DNA from: Thermoplasmata archaeon
GTDB lineage: Archaea > Thermoplasmatota > Thermoplasmata > Thermoplasmatales > GCA-001856825
Assembly: GCA_021831005.1 (NCBI GenBank)
Contig: JAKBNO010000117.1
Coordinates: forward strand, 1-9,059
Length of the DNA: 9,059 bases
Direction: 5' to 3'
The translations under genes were made by a program, and so were the position numbers. Of this stretch, positions 1 to 5,766 are shown one piece after another. Every line of letters starts with the position of its first letter. Position 1 is the stretch's first letter. The notes under the pieces were generated by a model. That model ran no database searches. It was not told the DNA's origin and was given only the letters and a program-made list of their open reading frames with translations.

Positions 1-1
1 T

Positions 2-349
2 GACGGTGGTTCCGATTTTCAGATAATAGGCGACCTGTACAAGACCCAGGTATACGAGATAGCTAGAATGTACAACTTCCCAGATTGGCTGATGAAGAAG
101 TCACCGTCAGCTGACTTGTGGGAAGGACAGACGGATGAGAAAGAATTGGGGATTTCTTACCAGAAATTGGACAAAATATTGGAGTGCTTGGAATACTTGA
201 AAACACCAGAACAGTGCAAGTTGGAAGGGATCAACACAAAGGAGGTAAAGAGGATATACGCATTGGTCCAGAGCAGTGCTCACAAGAGGGTCAATCTGTA
301 CATCCCTAAGGTGAGTTTCCGTTCTGTCGGTTCGGATTGGATGGAATAA
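2..349 (+). CDS. nadE: NH3-dependent NAD+ synthetase, C-terminal part (5' truncated by window edge)
   Basis: The reading frame is open from the left edge, so the gene starts outside the window and about 115 C-terminal residues are visible. The enzyme amidates nicotinic acid adenine dinucleotide to NAD+ in the cytoplasm, using ATP and ammonia. The visible part begins with the family's GDGGSDFQ-IGDLYKTQVYE region and continues with a P-S-A-D-L-W-x-G-Q-T-D-E-x-E-L-G block, the conserved C-terminal signature of NadE that contributes to the substrate and dimer surface. The catalytic P-loop (SGGxDS) must lie upstream and cannot be checked, nor can the absence of a fused glutaminase domain. The gene ends with TAA directly against the stop of the convergent gene. 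An internal ATG at position 68 is not the start, because conserved NadE sequence continues upstream of it. Confidence 0.93.
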   Translation, partial: DGGSDFQIIGDLYKTQVYEIARMYNFPDWLMKKSPSADLWEGQTDEKELGISYQKLDKILECLEYLKTPEQCKLEGINTKEVKRIYALVQSSAHKRVNLYIPKVSFRSVGSDWME

Positions 350-736
350 TCACTGCGACGGCGACTGCTTGGCGGCGTTTTGATATGCTCGTATGAGGTC
401 GTCGAATTTTATGTATGCTATGACCATGAACAGACCAACTATGATGAATCCAAATATCAATCCCACTATCATCCAGATGAGGGTCTTTTCCTTCGCAGCA
501 GAGAACTTTCTCTGCTCTGTCATCCTTATGATCTCCCTGCATTCGTAGAATACTACCATATCTATAACCCCGAATATTGCAGTTATTCCAAAAGTAATGA
601 TCCCTGTGATCAGGAGGATTATACCCACAATGAGTGACAGAACCCAGGCTATCGTCAGCATGTCCTTTATCGTCGACTTCTCTGGCGCATCGAAGATTTG
701 TTGATTCGAGCCGGCATTGTCTGGTTGATTTACCAC
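350..736 (-). CDS. small three-helix membrane protein, function unknown
   Basis: The 128-residue protein has a polar N-terminus (about 1-22), hydrophobic segments at roughly 25-46, 47-64 and 85-108, and a charged loop of about 20 residues (65-84, rich in E, R and K) between the second and third. The C-terminal tail is polar and Gln/Ser-rich. It resembles the many small archaeal and bacterial inner-membrane proteins of the DUF4870-like type in general layout only; I do not recognise a specific family. The GTG start at 736 is chosen because a TATA-like box lies about 24 bases upstream, which fits a leaderless mRNA, and because the next in-frame Met (residue 26) would remove the beginning of the first membrane helix. 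The gene is convergent with nadE with no intervening base. Confidence 0.75.
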   Translation of the reverse strand: MVNQPDNAGSNQQIFDAPEKSTIKDMLTIAWVLSLIVGIILLITGIITFGITAIFGVIDMVVFYECREIIRMTEQRKFSAAKEKTLIWMIVGLIFGFIIVGLFMVIAYIKFDDLIRAYQNAAKQSPSQ

Positions 737-756
737 ATCTACTCAGTCAAAGAGTT

Positions 757-763
757 GATATAA
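757..763 (-). promoter_or_regulatory. TATA-like box for the small membrane-protein gene
   Basis: On the minus strand the sequence reads TTATATC, centred about 24 bases upstream of the GTG at 736. That is the expected archaeal TATA-to-start distance for a transcript beginning at or within a base or two of the start codon. The assignment rests on position and AT-rich sequence only. Confidence 0.5.
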
Positions 764-785
764 GGTTAACTACAGAACTTGAAAA

Positions 786-1121
786 TCACACCAACTTGAA
801 TTTACCAGTCAGAGAGTCGATCACGGACTCCTCGTCTGGTCCAAAACCCGAGCACGTCAGCGTGTCAGGTTCAAGTTGTGTAAGGCCAGCATCTCTAATC
901 GGGCAGCAGCTGACTCCTATGGACCTTGCCTTGTTGATCAGCTCCTGAAGTTCCTTCTCATCTTTGACCCATACAACTATCTTTTTTTGTCCCTCAGAAA
1001 TCCACCGGGTCCTCTTCTCGGAGACTTTCATGGAACACTCTACAGCTGCGTGTGCGACCTGAGCAGCTATCTTGCCTTTGCCCATACCGAGGTCCTTTCT
1101 GACGGCTATGGCCATTTTCAC
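786..1121 (-). CDS. pth2: peptidyl-tRNA hydrolase, archaeal/eukaryotic Pth2 type
   Basis: The 111-residue protein covers the full length of the Pth2 family. It hydrolyses the ester bond of peptidyl-tRNAs released from stalled ribosomes, recycling tRNA in the cytoplasm. Visible signatures are the N-terminal K-M-A-I-A-V-R-K-D-L-x-M-G-K-G-K-I-A-A-Q-x-x-H-A-A (residues 2-25, with the conserved Lys, Gln and His), the central V-V-W-V-K-D-E-x-E-L segment, and the C-terminal I-R-D-A-G-x-T-Q followed by T-x-T and a G-P. The usual P-G-T turn after D-A-G-x-T-Q reads P-D-T here. The start is taken as GTG at 1121, placed correctly for a leaderless transcript; ATG at 1115 (third codon) is a possible alternative and changes only two residues. 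The gene is divergent from the membrane-protein gene at 1166 across a 44-base gap. Confidence 0.95.
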   Translation of the reverse strand: MKMAIAVRKDLGMGKGKIAAQVAHAAVECSMKVSEKRTRWISEGQKKIVVWVKDEKELQELINKARSIGVSCCPIRDAGLTQLEPDTLTCSGFGPDEESVIDSLTGKFKLV

Positions 1122-1129
1122 TATGTCAG

Positions 1130-1155
1130 AAATTATAATTACTATTTATTTTATC
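1130..1155. promoter_or_regulatory. AT-rich divergent promoter region between pth2 and the 1166 gene
   Basis: The 44-base gap between pth2 and the plus-strand membrane-protein gene contains an almost uninterrupted A/T stretch. On the minus strand AAATAAAT (1144-1151) is centred about 26 bases upstream of the pth2 GTG. On the plus strand ATTATAATTA (1132-1141) lies about 25-30 bases upstream of the ATG at 1166. Two TATA boxes therefore appear to sit side by side, facing away from each other. Confidence 0.5.
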
Positions 1156-1165
1156 ACCTCGGAGA

Positions 1166-1798
1166 ATGAATTTCTATCCTGCGATTCTGATACCTTTGGC
1201 GATTTTCACTCCACTGTTTTACCTGAACTGGAACAGAATCGACAAGGTAGTAGAGGAGTCGCTGTTCGGGCGTTTCCTCCTCTTCGGACTTTTGCTTGGA
1301 ATCGTGTATGTATTTCTCTTTCTATACACCTTTTACTCGCTCTCGAGGTACATCGACCTGATGCTTTTCTCCGTAATGCTGTTTCTTCCCCTGCTTTCGG
1401 CAGGCGAGCAGCTTTCAATACTCACCGGAAAATACAGGACAAGGAAGGACCTCATCCAGCTCTCCACTTCTCTTGGGGGAGCGTTCTCCTTTCCTGTCGC
1501 TTTTGCGATTGCCCTTGTTACCTATACATCAACGATAAACTACATCTTCGTGGCACTGGTGACACTATTTGCTTTCCTCACTAATGTGATGTCGGGTTCA
1601 CTTCTGTCCATTGGTATTGCAAAAAGTAGGGTCCTGCTTTACTACAATTTTGCTTTCCTGGTTCAGATGATGTTTTCATCTTCAATATTCGTAGAATATC
1701 TATTCGGTTCTTACGCACTGATCACAATTATTCCAGAAATTGCAGTTGCAATATTGTTATATATGAAATTCTTTCATGAGAGGCTAGGGTCAAATTAA
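1166..1798 (+). CDS. polytopic membrane protein, function unknown
   Basis: The 210-residue protein is almost entirely hydrophobic. About six to seven membrane helices can be drawn at roughly residues 3-21, 35-58, 63-80, 101-120, 124-145, 156-175 and 181-200. A short basic loop (about 89-94, KYRTRK) lies between the third and fourth helices. I recognise no family and see no catalytic motif. It is probably the first gene of a four-gene cluster: its TAA is followed immediately by the ATG of the transglutaminase-like gene, which argues for cotranscription and possibly for a physical partnership. The ATG at 1166 has GGAG only one base upstream, too close for an ordinary SD, so leaderless initiation from the AT-rich region at about 1132-1141 is more likely. 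Confidence 0.8.
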   Translation: MNFYPAILIPLAIFTPLFYLNWNRIDKVVEESLFGRFLLFGLLLGIVYVFLFLYTFYSLSRYIDLMLFSVMLFLPLLSAGEQLSILTGKYRTRKDLIQLSTSLGGAFSFPVAFAIALVTYTSTINYIFVALVTLFAFLTNVMSGSLLSIGIAKSRVLLYYNFAFLVQMMFSSSIFVEYLFGSYALITIIPEIAVAILLYMKFFHERLGSN

Positions 1799-2917
1799 AT
1801 GGGAGCGGCGGTAAAGGGAATAGTTGTTGCAATTGTTGTAATAATGGCTCTTACAGCCGTTTACTATGTAGTTGAGGATACAAATCTCCTCAACGGTGTT
1901 GTCACAACCACAACTTCTTCTTACCAAATTCCTTCCGAGATCACGACTCATTTTTCCAGAAACTTCACATTCACATCATCTTCCAGTTCGGGGGAAACTT
2001 TCACCTTTTACTTCACCCCAACCATAAACGATTCCCTTCAACAAAGTAACATTGCTATCAGCCACTCTTCCAATGTCAATGAAACAGTCAAGAGCTCTCA
2101 GAACAGGACTTTTGTAGCTCTGCAAATAAGCCCAGGGAACTCCTATGTTAACGTCTCATACAACATCAAGTCTTACTCAAAAATTTGGAAAAACGATACA
2201 AATTCTTCAGGACTGATATCTCAGATACCATCTAGTCTGAAGAATGAATACGATCATCCCGAGTACTTCAATTCTTCAGGAAGCAGTCTAGAGGTCATCA
2301 ACCCCTCCTTCTTTAGGAACATCACCCTGAACCTGACAAAGAACGACACCACCGTGGTTGAAAAGCTCAGGTCGATCTATAATTACATCGTTCAGAACTA
2401 CAGGTATAACATAACCTACAATCTGGGCAATGTACCACTCTCAGCCCAACAGGTCTATCAACTCAAGGAAGGGGATTGCGAAGAGCTCTCCTATCTATTC
2501 GAGTCAATGAGCAGGAGCATCGGAATCCCATCTTGGACGCAGTACGGTCTTCTCATCCAGGATACGAACGGACAGACAAGTTTGGGGGAACACGCTTGGG
2601 TGCAGACTTACATTCCCACTTCCAATGGAACGGGAAATTTTGTGAACATCGATCTCACGGTAGAGGTAGGTGGTAAGGACCTAGGCAGGGGGTTCCTGGT
2701 CAAATTCCCATACTCTCTTGTGGAATGGACAGACAACGGAAACTCAACCGCAATGGTTGCCTACCACACGGAGCTACTTGCCCCGTCTAACGGTATAAAT
2801 ATAGCCGTACAGGAGAATGACACGGTCTATTCGTTCACCGAGTATGGCAATATAACGATCGCACAGGCCAATCTTTTTTATCTTCCCGTGGCTTACACAT
2901 CTAAAGATCAGGTATGA
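1799..2917 (+). CDS. membrane-anchored extracytoplasmic transglutaminase-like protein
   Basis: The 372-residue protein has one N-terminal hydrophobic segment (about 5-25) that looks like a signal anchor. A Ser/Thr/Asn-rich region follows (about 35-170), then a transglutaminase-like core. The core shows E-G-D-C-E-E with Cys227, G-E-H-A-W-V with His265 and F-V-N-I-D-L-T with Asp285: the Cys-His-Asp triad order and spacing of this superfamily. Members act as cysteine proteases, peptidases or cross-linking enzymes; the substrate cannot be told from the sequence. Sixteen N-x-S/T sequons are present (Asn 55, 77, 94, 102, 118, 132, 135, 158, 174, 178, 182, 204, 276, 315, 340, 351) and none precedes the anchor, which supports an exported, N-glycosylated protein at the archaeal cell surface. 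The start abuts the stop of the preceding membrane-protein gene; the end overlaps the next gene by four bases (ATGA). Confidence 0.85.
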   Translation: MGAAVKGIVVAIVVIMALTAVYYVVEDTNLLNGVVTTTTSSYQIPSEITTHFSRNFTFTSSSSSGETFTFYFTPTINDSLQQSNIAISHSSNVNETVKSSQNRTFVALQISPGNSYVNVSYNIKSYSKIWKNDTNSSGLISQIPSSLKNEYDHPEYFNSSGSSLEVINPSFFRNITLNLTKNDTTVVEKLRSIYNYIVQNYRYNITYNLGNVPLSAQQVYQLKEGDCEELSYLFESMSRSIGIPSWTQYGLLIQDTNGQTSLGEHAWVQTYIPTSNGTGNFVNIDLTVEVGGKDLGRGFLVKFPYSLVEWTDNGNSTAMVAYHTELLAPSNGINIAVQENDTVYSFTEYGNITIAQANLFYLPVAYTSKDQV

Positions 2918-3408
2918 TAATTCCTTCCATTACGCTCAGTAGAAAGAAGATAGATGAAGTGGATGCACTCGATAAATACGAGTCTGGTCCGCTTTGGCTA
3001 ATTGACGAAGATTACAAGAACGGAAGGGAGCTGAATTTCAAGAAATATGACGAGCTGTCAGGAATATATGAGCTCTATCTGGATGCAGAAATTTCATCGG
3101 TAGACGATGTAGCGGATGCAATAACTGGCGGGGCTACGATGGTCACGGTATCGGCAATGATGGACAGGGAAAAGCTGAGGAGAGCACTCTTCTACACAGA
3201 ATCACTGGTATTATACGTAAGAGACAAGAGTGAGGTCGCAGACTACTTTTTTGCGAACGGAGGAAATAAAGTGTACTCTGACACATACCTGTTTGACGAC
3301 AACGCTGTGCAATTCACGAGTAAGTTAAATTGTGATCGATGCAACACCATTATCCCTATAGGAGGATTCGATGGTAGAAGAAATACGGAAGCTCCTTCTC
3401 TACCTTAA
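2914..3408 (+). CDS. short HisA-like (ProFAR isomerase-related) protein, truncated TIM-barrel fold
   Basis: The 164-residue protein begins M-I-I-P-S-I-T-L, like the first strand of HisA/HisF-type barrels (I-I-P-A-I-D-L). It carries L-Y-L-D-A-E-I-S-S-V-D-D-V-A-D-A-I-T-G-G-A-T-M-V-T-V-S at about 54-80, which matches the G-G-x-R-S-x-E-D-x-x-x-L-x-x-G-A-x-x-V-x-x-G half-barrel phosphate-binding pattern in form but with the glycines of the first part replaced. Catalytic HisA is about 240 residues, so roughly a third is missing, and histidine biosynthesis is not implied by neighbours. It is best regarded as a member of the uncharacterised ProFAR isomerase-related group (COG1411-like), moderately confident. 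Its start overlaps the transglutaminase gene by four bases, and its last 38 bases overlap the DUF2240 gene in another frame. Confidence 0.65.
   Translation: MIIPSITLSRKKIDEVDALDKYESGPLWLIDEDYKNGRELNFKKYDELSGIYELYLDAEISSVDDVADAITGGATMVTVSAMMDREKLRRALFYTESLVLYVRDKSEVADYFFANGGNKVYSDTYLFDDNAVQFTSKLNCDRCNTIIPIGGFDGRRNTEAPSLP
3361..3365 (+). promoter_or_regulatory. Shine-Dalgarno site for the DUF2240 gene
   Basis: GGAGG lies five bases before the ATG at 3371, inside the 3' end of the preceding HisA-like gene. It fixes that ATG as the start and shows that the 38-base gene overlap is real translational coupling and not a mis-called start. Confidence 0.8.
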
Positions 3409-3817
3409 GAAGTCCACTGGAAAATACGAGTTCAGTGAGGCAGAGATACTGACTACATTGTCAATAAAGGCAAGGTTCCTAACCCCCGACCAAGTGAAGG
3501 AGTTTTTGAAAATAGCCATAGATCAGAGGTGTCTCAAACTCGCAGACGGCCTGTATTCAATCACTTGTTCAATAAACGGAATCGAACTGAGCCTGAACTA
3601 CAAGCCGAATTACGATGCCCTAATGAATGAAAGCGAAGGAGAGGACATTACAGAGACTATAATTGGGCTAATAACTGCAAGTACCAAGATGAACAAGAGG
3701 GACGTCATTTCAGAAATCAACAAGCTGAGGGAGAAGAATCCCTTCTTGAGTGCAAAAGTGGCATCCATGGTTGTAGCGAGATTGAATGGGGTAGACGTTT
3801 CACGCTTCCTCAATTAG
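3371..3817 (+). CDS. DUF2240 family archaeal protein
   Basis: The 148-residue protein has an N-terminal winged-helix-like half: L-L-L-Y-L-K-K, then F-S-E-A-E-I-L-T-T-L-S-I-K-A-R-F-L-T-P-D-Q-V, then A-x-x-x-x-C-L-K-L-A-D-G-L-Y at about residues 8-62. A short beta section (I-E-L-S-L-N-Y-K-P-N-Y at about 71-81) and a helical C-terminal half with many charged residues follow. This arrangement matches the archaeal DUF2240 family, which has no established function; the N-terminal half suggests nucleic-acid or protein binding by inference only. It is the last gene of the 1166-3817 cluster and stops six bases before the stop of the convergent TPR-like gene. Confidence 0.75.
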   Translation: MVEEIRKLLLYLKKSTGKYEFSEAEILTTLSIKARFLTPDQVKEFLKIAIDQRCLKLADGLYSITCSINGIELSLNYKPNYDALMNESEGEDITETIIGLITASTKMNKRDVISEINKLREKNPFLSAKVASMVVARLNGVDVSRFLN

Positions 3818-3823
3818 AAGAGA

Positions 3824-4555
3824 CTACTTGACGAATTCCTGCGGATCCTTGTTCAGGTATGAAGCGTACTTCGTTGCAAGGTCGTACTGATCCTGTTCCA
3901 TCGCAATGTCAGAAGCAGCGTCAAAAATCTCAGAATAGTTGGTTACCGCTCTGATCCTCTCGTCCTTTCTCTTCAGTTTCGCTCCCTCGCTCAGGATCTT
4001 CTTGATGACTCTGTCAAGCGTTTTAAGGGGTGCCTCTCCTCCCTTCTCTTCAACGAGAAGATATGCGTAGTTGACCGCGGCCTGCGCCATCATGTCGATG
4101 TTATTTGAGGATTCCGCGTCCTGAAGAGCTTTTTCGAACAGGCTGGAGGCTTCCTTGAAATCTTCAAGTATTGTCGCAAGTGAAATCATGGAGTAAATGT
4201 ACTCTCCTTTGTCATTGAGTTTCTGGTATATCTCGAGTGCCTTTCTGCCGTACTCAACAGCCTTCTTGCCGTCTTCAAGAACTGTTATCTGCGAAAGCAG
4301 CAGATTTGCCTCTGCCACTCTCTTCTGATCATTCTTCTCCAGCGATATCTTTAGTGCCTCTTCTGCAAACTGTTTGGCCATTTCAGAGTTTGGGATCTCC
4401 TGGTAGAGAAAGCACTCTGACTTTATCTTAAGAATGTCGGATTTCGACAATTGATCCTGCAAGGAATTTATGTTTTCGTCAATGTATTTTACGCATTCGT
4501 TCAGGTTTCCGTTGTCTTCGAGTTCCCTTGCCTTCTCAATGATTTCGTTGTCCAT
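3824..4555 (-). CDS. TPR-like alpha-helical repeat protein
   Basis: The product is about 243 residues, soluble, highly charged and almost wholly helical, with no signal peptide. Repeating pairs of amphipathic helices are visible. The clearest are the segments ending A-x-x-F-A-E-E-A-L-K-I-S, A-V-E-Y-G-R-K-A-L-E-I-Y-Q-K-L-N-D and A-S-S-L-F-E-K-A-L-Q-D-A-E, each resembling the second helix of a tetratricopeptide repeat. Such proteins are usually scaffolds for protein-protein contacts; the partner is unknown. ATG at 4555 is chosen because GGAG on the minus strand (4566-4563) is seven bases upstream of it. ATG at 4561 is only one base from that site and would add two residues. The gene starts inside the 3' end of rpe, so the two are likely translated from one mRNA. 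Confidence 0.75.
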   Translation of the reverse strand: MDNEIIEKARELEDNGNLNECVKYIDENINSLQDQLSKSDILKIKSECFLYQEIPNSEMAKQFAEEALKISLEKNDQKRVAEANLLLSQITVLEDGKKAVEYGRKALEIYQKLNDKGEYIYSMISLATILEDFKEASSLFEKALQDAESSNNIDMMAQAAVNYAYLLVEEKGGEAPLKTLDRVIKKILSEGAKLKRKDERIRAVTNYSEIFDAASDIAMEQDQYDLATKYASYLNKDPQEFVK

Positions 4556-5219
4556 TTCCATTCTCCCTCATACAACTTTCTAGAGATTTAACATTTTCCT
4601 CAATGTTCCCCGAGAAGATGGCAGATGCGCTGACTATGATATCTGGTCCTAGGGCAGCAATGCGGGAAATGTTATCTTTCTTTATGCCTCCGTCAACACC
4701 TATCAGGAAGTCCAGTTTCATTGTCTTCCTGTATTCTGCAAGCAGAGGTATCTTTTGAGCAGCTTCCTCAATCATGCTCTGGCCCGAGAAGCCAGGTTCA
4801 ACGGTCATTACCAGTACATACTTCACCGCGGGCAAGAGTGCTTCAATGCTCGATACAGATGTTTTTGGATTTATTGAAAGTCCCGGCATTGAGCCTCGCC
4901 TTTCTATTTCCTTCAACACCCTGGAAGTTTGTACAGGTGCTTCATAATGGATCGTTACCAATTTGGAAAATGAGCAGTACTTGTCGAGGTACATGTCAGG
5001 ATTGTCTACCATCATGTGACTCTCAATGTTAACTCCGAATTTTTTCTTGATCGCATCTCCAAAAGGAATTCCCATTGTAAGGTTTGGAACAAAGTGACCA
5101 TCCATTACGTCAAGATGCACCCAGTTCACTCCTGACCTGATGGCAGTTCCAATATCCCTTTCAAGGTTCAGGAGATCTGCGGAAAGGATCGATGCAGACA
5201 ACTCAGTCATTTTCCTCAA
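4536..5219 (-). CDS. rpe: ribulose-phosphate 3-epimerase
   Basis: The 227-residue protein has the full family length and interconverts ribulose 5-phosphate and xylulose 5-phosphate in the non-oxidative pentose phosphate branch. The TIM-barrel motifs are complete: S-A-S-I-L-S-A-D at 8-15, H-L-D-V-M-D-G-H-F-V-P-N at 35-46 with metal ligands His35 and Asp37, H-M-M-V at 68-71 with His68, V-E-P-G-F-S-G-Q at 140-147 and V-D-G-G-I at 175-179 with Asp176. Asp37 and Asp176 are the expected acid/base pair. The C-terminus (R-E-N-G-N-G-Q-R-N-H) overlaps the TPR-like gene. The start is uncertain: TTG at 5219 lies about 24 bases from a TATA-like box, as for a leaderless mRNA; ATG at 5210, three codons in, is the conventional choice and lies shortly after GAGG. 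Confidence 0.96.
   Translation of the reverse strand: MRKMTELSASILSADLLNLERDIGTAIRSGVNWVHLDVMDGHFVPNLTMGIPFGDAIKKKFGVNIESHMMVDNPDMYLDKYCSFSKLVTIHYEAPVQTSRVLKEIERRGSMPGLSINPKTSVSSIEALLPAVKYVLVMTVEPGFSGQSMIEEAAQKIPLLAEYRKTMKLDFLIGVDGGIKKDNISRIAALGPDIIVSASAIFSGNIEENVKSLESCMRENGNGQRNH
4563..4569 (-). promoter_or_regulatory. Shine-Dalgarno site for the TPR-like gene
   Basis: The minus strand reads GAGGGAG here, within the coding end of rpe. Its spacing of seven bases to ATG 4555, against one base to ATG 4561, decides the start of the TPR-like gene. Confidence 0.6.
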
Positions 5220-5238
5220 TGCTGATTGTGAACTTGCC

Positions 5239-5250
5239 TAATAAATGTTT
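5239..5250 (-). promoter_or_regulatory. TATA-like box for rpe
   Basis: On the minus strand the region contains TTTATTA (5245-5239), centred about 24 bases upstream of the TTG at 5219 and 33 bases upstream of the ATG at 5210. The spacing favours transcription beginning at or close to the TTG. Confidence 0.45.
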
Positions 5251-5267
5251 GATTTGGCTCACTGCAC

Positions 5268-5275
5268 GCAATTGC
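5268..5275. promoter_or_regulatory. 8-base palindrome at the lrp promoter, possible operator
   Basis: GCAATTGC is a perfect inverted repeat that ends where the TATA-like box of the Lrp-type gene begins, between the two divergent promoters. Archaeal Lrp proteins often bind semi-palindromic sites next to their own TATA box and repress by blocking TBP/TFB. The operator role is inferred; an 8-base palindrome can arise by chance. Confidence 0.25.
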
Positions 5276-5282
5276 TAAATAC
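5274..5282 (+). promoter_or_regulatory. TATA-like box for the Lrp/ABC operon
   Basis: GCTAAATAC is centred about 24 bases upstream of ATG 5302. This supports 5302 as the start of a leaderless transcript and argues against the longer reading from ATG 5245, which begins upstream of the box and lies within the divergent promoter region. Confidence 0.55.
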
Positions 5283-5301
5283 CTTTGGAAAATCGCCTAT
5301 C

Positions 5302-5766
5302 ATGAAAGGGGAATACGATTCTCTAGACATAAGAATCCTCAACGTCTTAAGAGACGATGCGACCGTGGGTTACAACGAGATATCGAGGAGGGTCAAGTCT
5401 CCCCCGACGACTGTCTTTCAGAGAGTCAAGAGGATGAAGGACCGGGATATAATAAAAAAAGTGGTCCCACTGATAGACCACGACAAACTCGACTACAAAC
5501 TGACCGCCTTCGTAACGGTTTCAATCAGCGATATCAAGGAACTCGACAGGATAGCCAAAGAGCTTTCCAGATTTGATGAAGTTTTGGACGTTCACCACAC
5601 CTCAGGTGATAGTGATCTACTCCTCAAGATCAAGGTTAGAGATAGCTCAGAGCTGAAGGATTTCGAGGTAGAGAAGGTTGGGACGATAAGAGGAATCAGA
5701 GCGGTGGGAACTACTCTTAGTCTGGGAATTTTCAAAGAAGAGTTTTCAGTAAAATTGAGACCATAG
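5302..5766 (+). CDS. Lrp/AsnC-family transcriptional regulator
   Basis: The 154-residue protein has an N-terminal AsnC-type helix-turn-helix (about 5-52): D-S-L-D-I-R-I-L-N-V-L-R-D-D-A, then Y-N-E-I-S-R-R-V and the recognition helix T-T-V-F-Q-R-V-K-R-M-K. A C-terminal RAM ligand-binding and oligomerisation domain follows (about 67-142) with the typical G-D-S-D-L-L-L-K-I and a final I-x-x-V-x-T-x-x-S-L segment. Such proteins bind DNA as dimers or octamers and sense amino acids or similar small molecules. An in-frame ATG at 5245 exists, but the extra 19 residues do not look like the family and the promoter lies within them. Its TAG is followed directly by the ATG of the ABC ATPase, so it probably regulates this operon and itself; ligand unknown. 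Confidence 0.9.
   Translation: MKGEYDSLDIRILNVLRDDATVGYNEISRRVKSPPTTVFQRVKRMKDRDIIKKVVPLIDHDKLDYKLTAFVTVSISDIKELDRIAKELSRFDEVLDVHHTSGDSDLLLKIKVRDSSELKDFEVEKVGTIRGIRAVGTTLSLGIFKEEFSVKLRP

Noticed and set aside
1206..1418. 70-residue Arg/Ala-rich open frame on the minus strand inside the membrane-protein gene
   Set aside because: It is an antisense shadow of a gene with clear membrane helices and has no promoter or ribosome site.
1072..1584. 170-residue plus-strand open frame over the pth2 start and the membrane-protein gene
   Set aside because: It overlaps two well-supported genes, has no coherent hydrophobicity or motif, and has a composition typical of a shadow frame.
2198..2285. Repeated AATTCTTCAGGA sequence in the transglutaminase-like gene
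   Set aside because: Both copies encode Asn-Ser-Ser-Gly within a low-complexity Ser/Asn-rich stretch; this is coding composition and not a functional DNA repeat.
5245..5301. Upstream ATG extending the Lrp-type protein by 19 residues
   Set aside because: The extension contains the TATA-like box, lies in the divergent promoter gap and does not resemble the family N-terminus.
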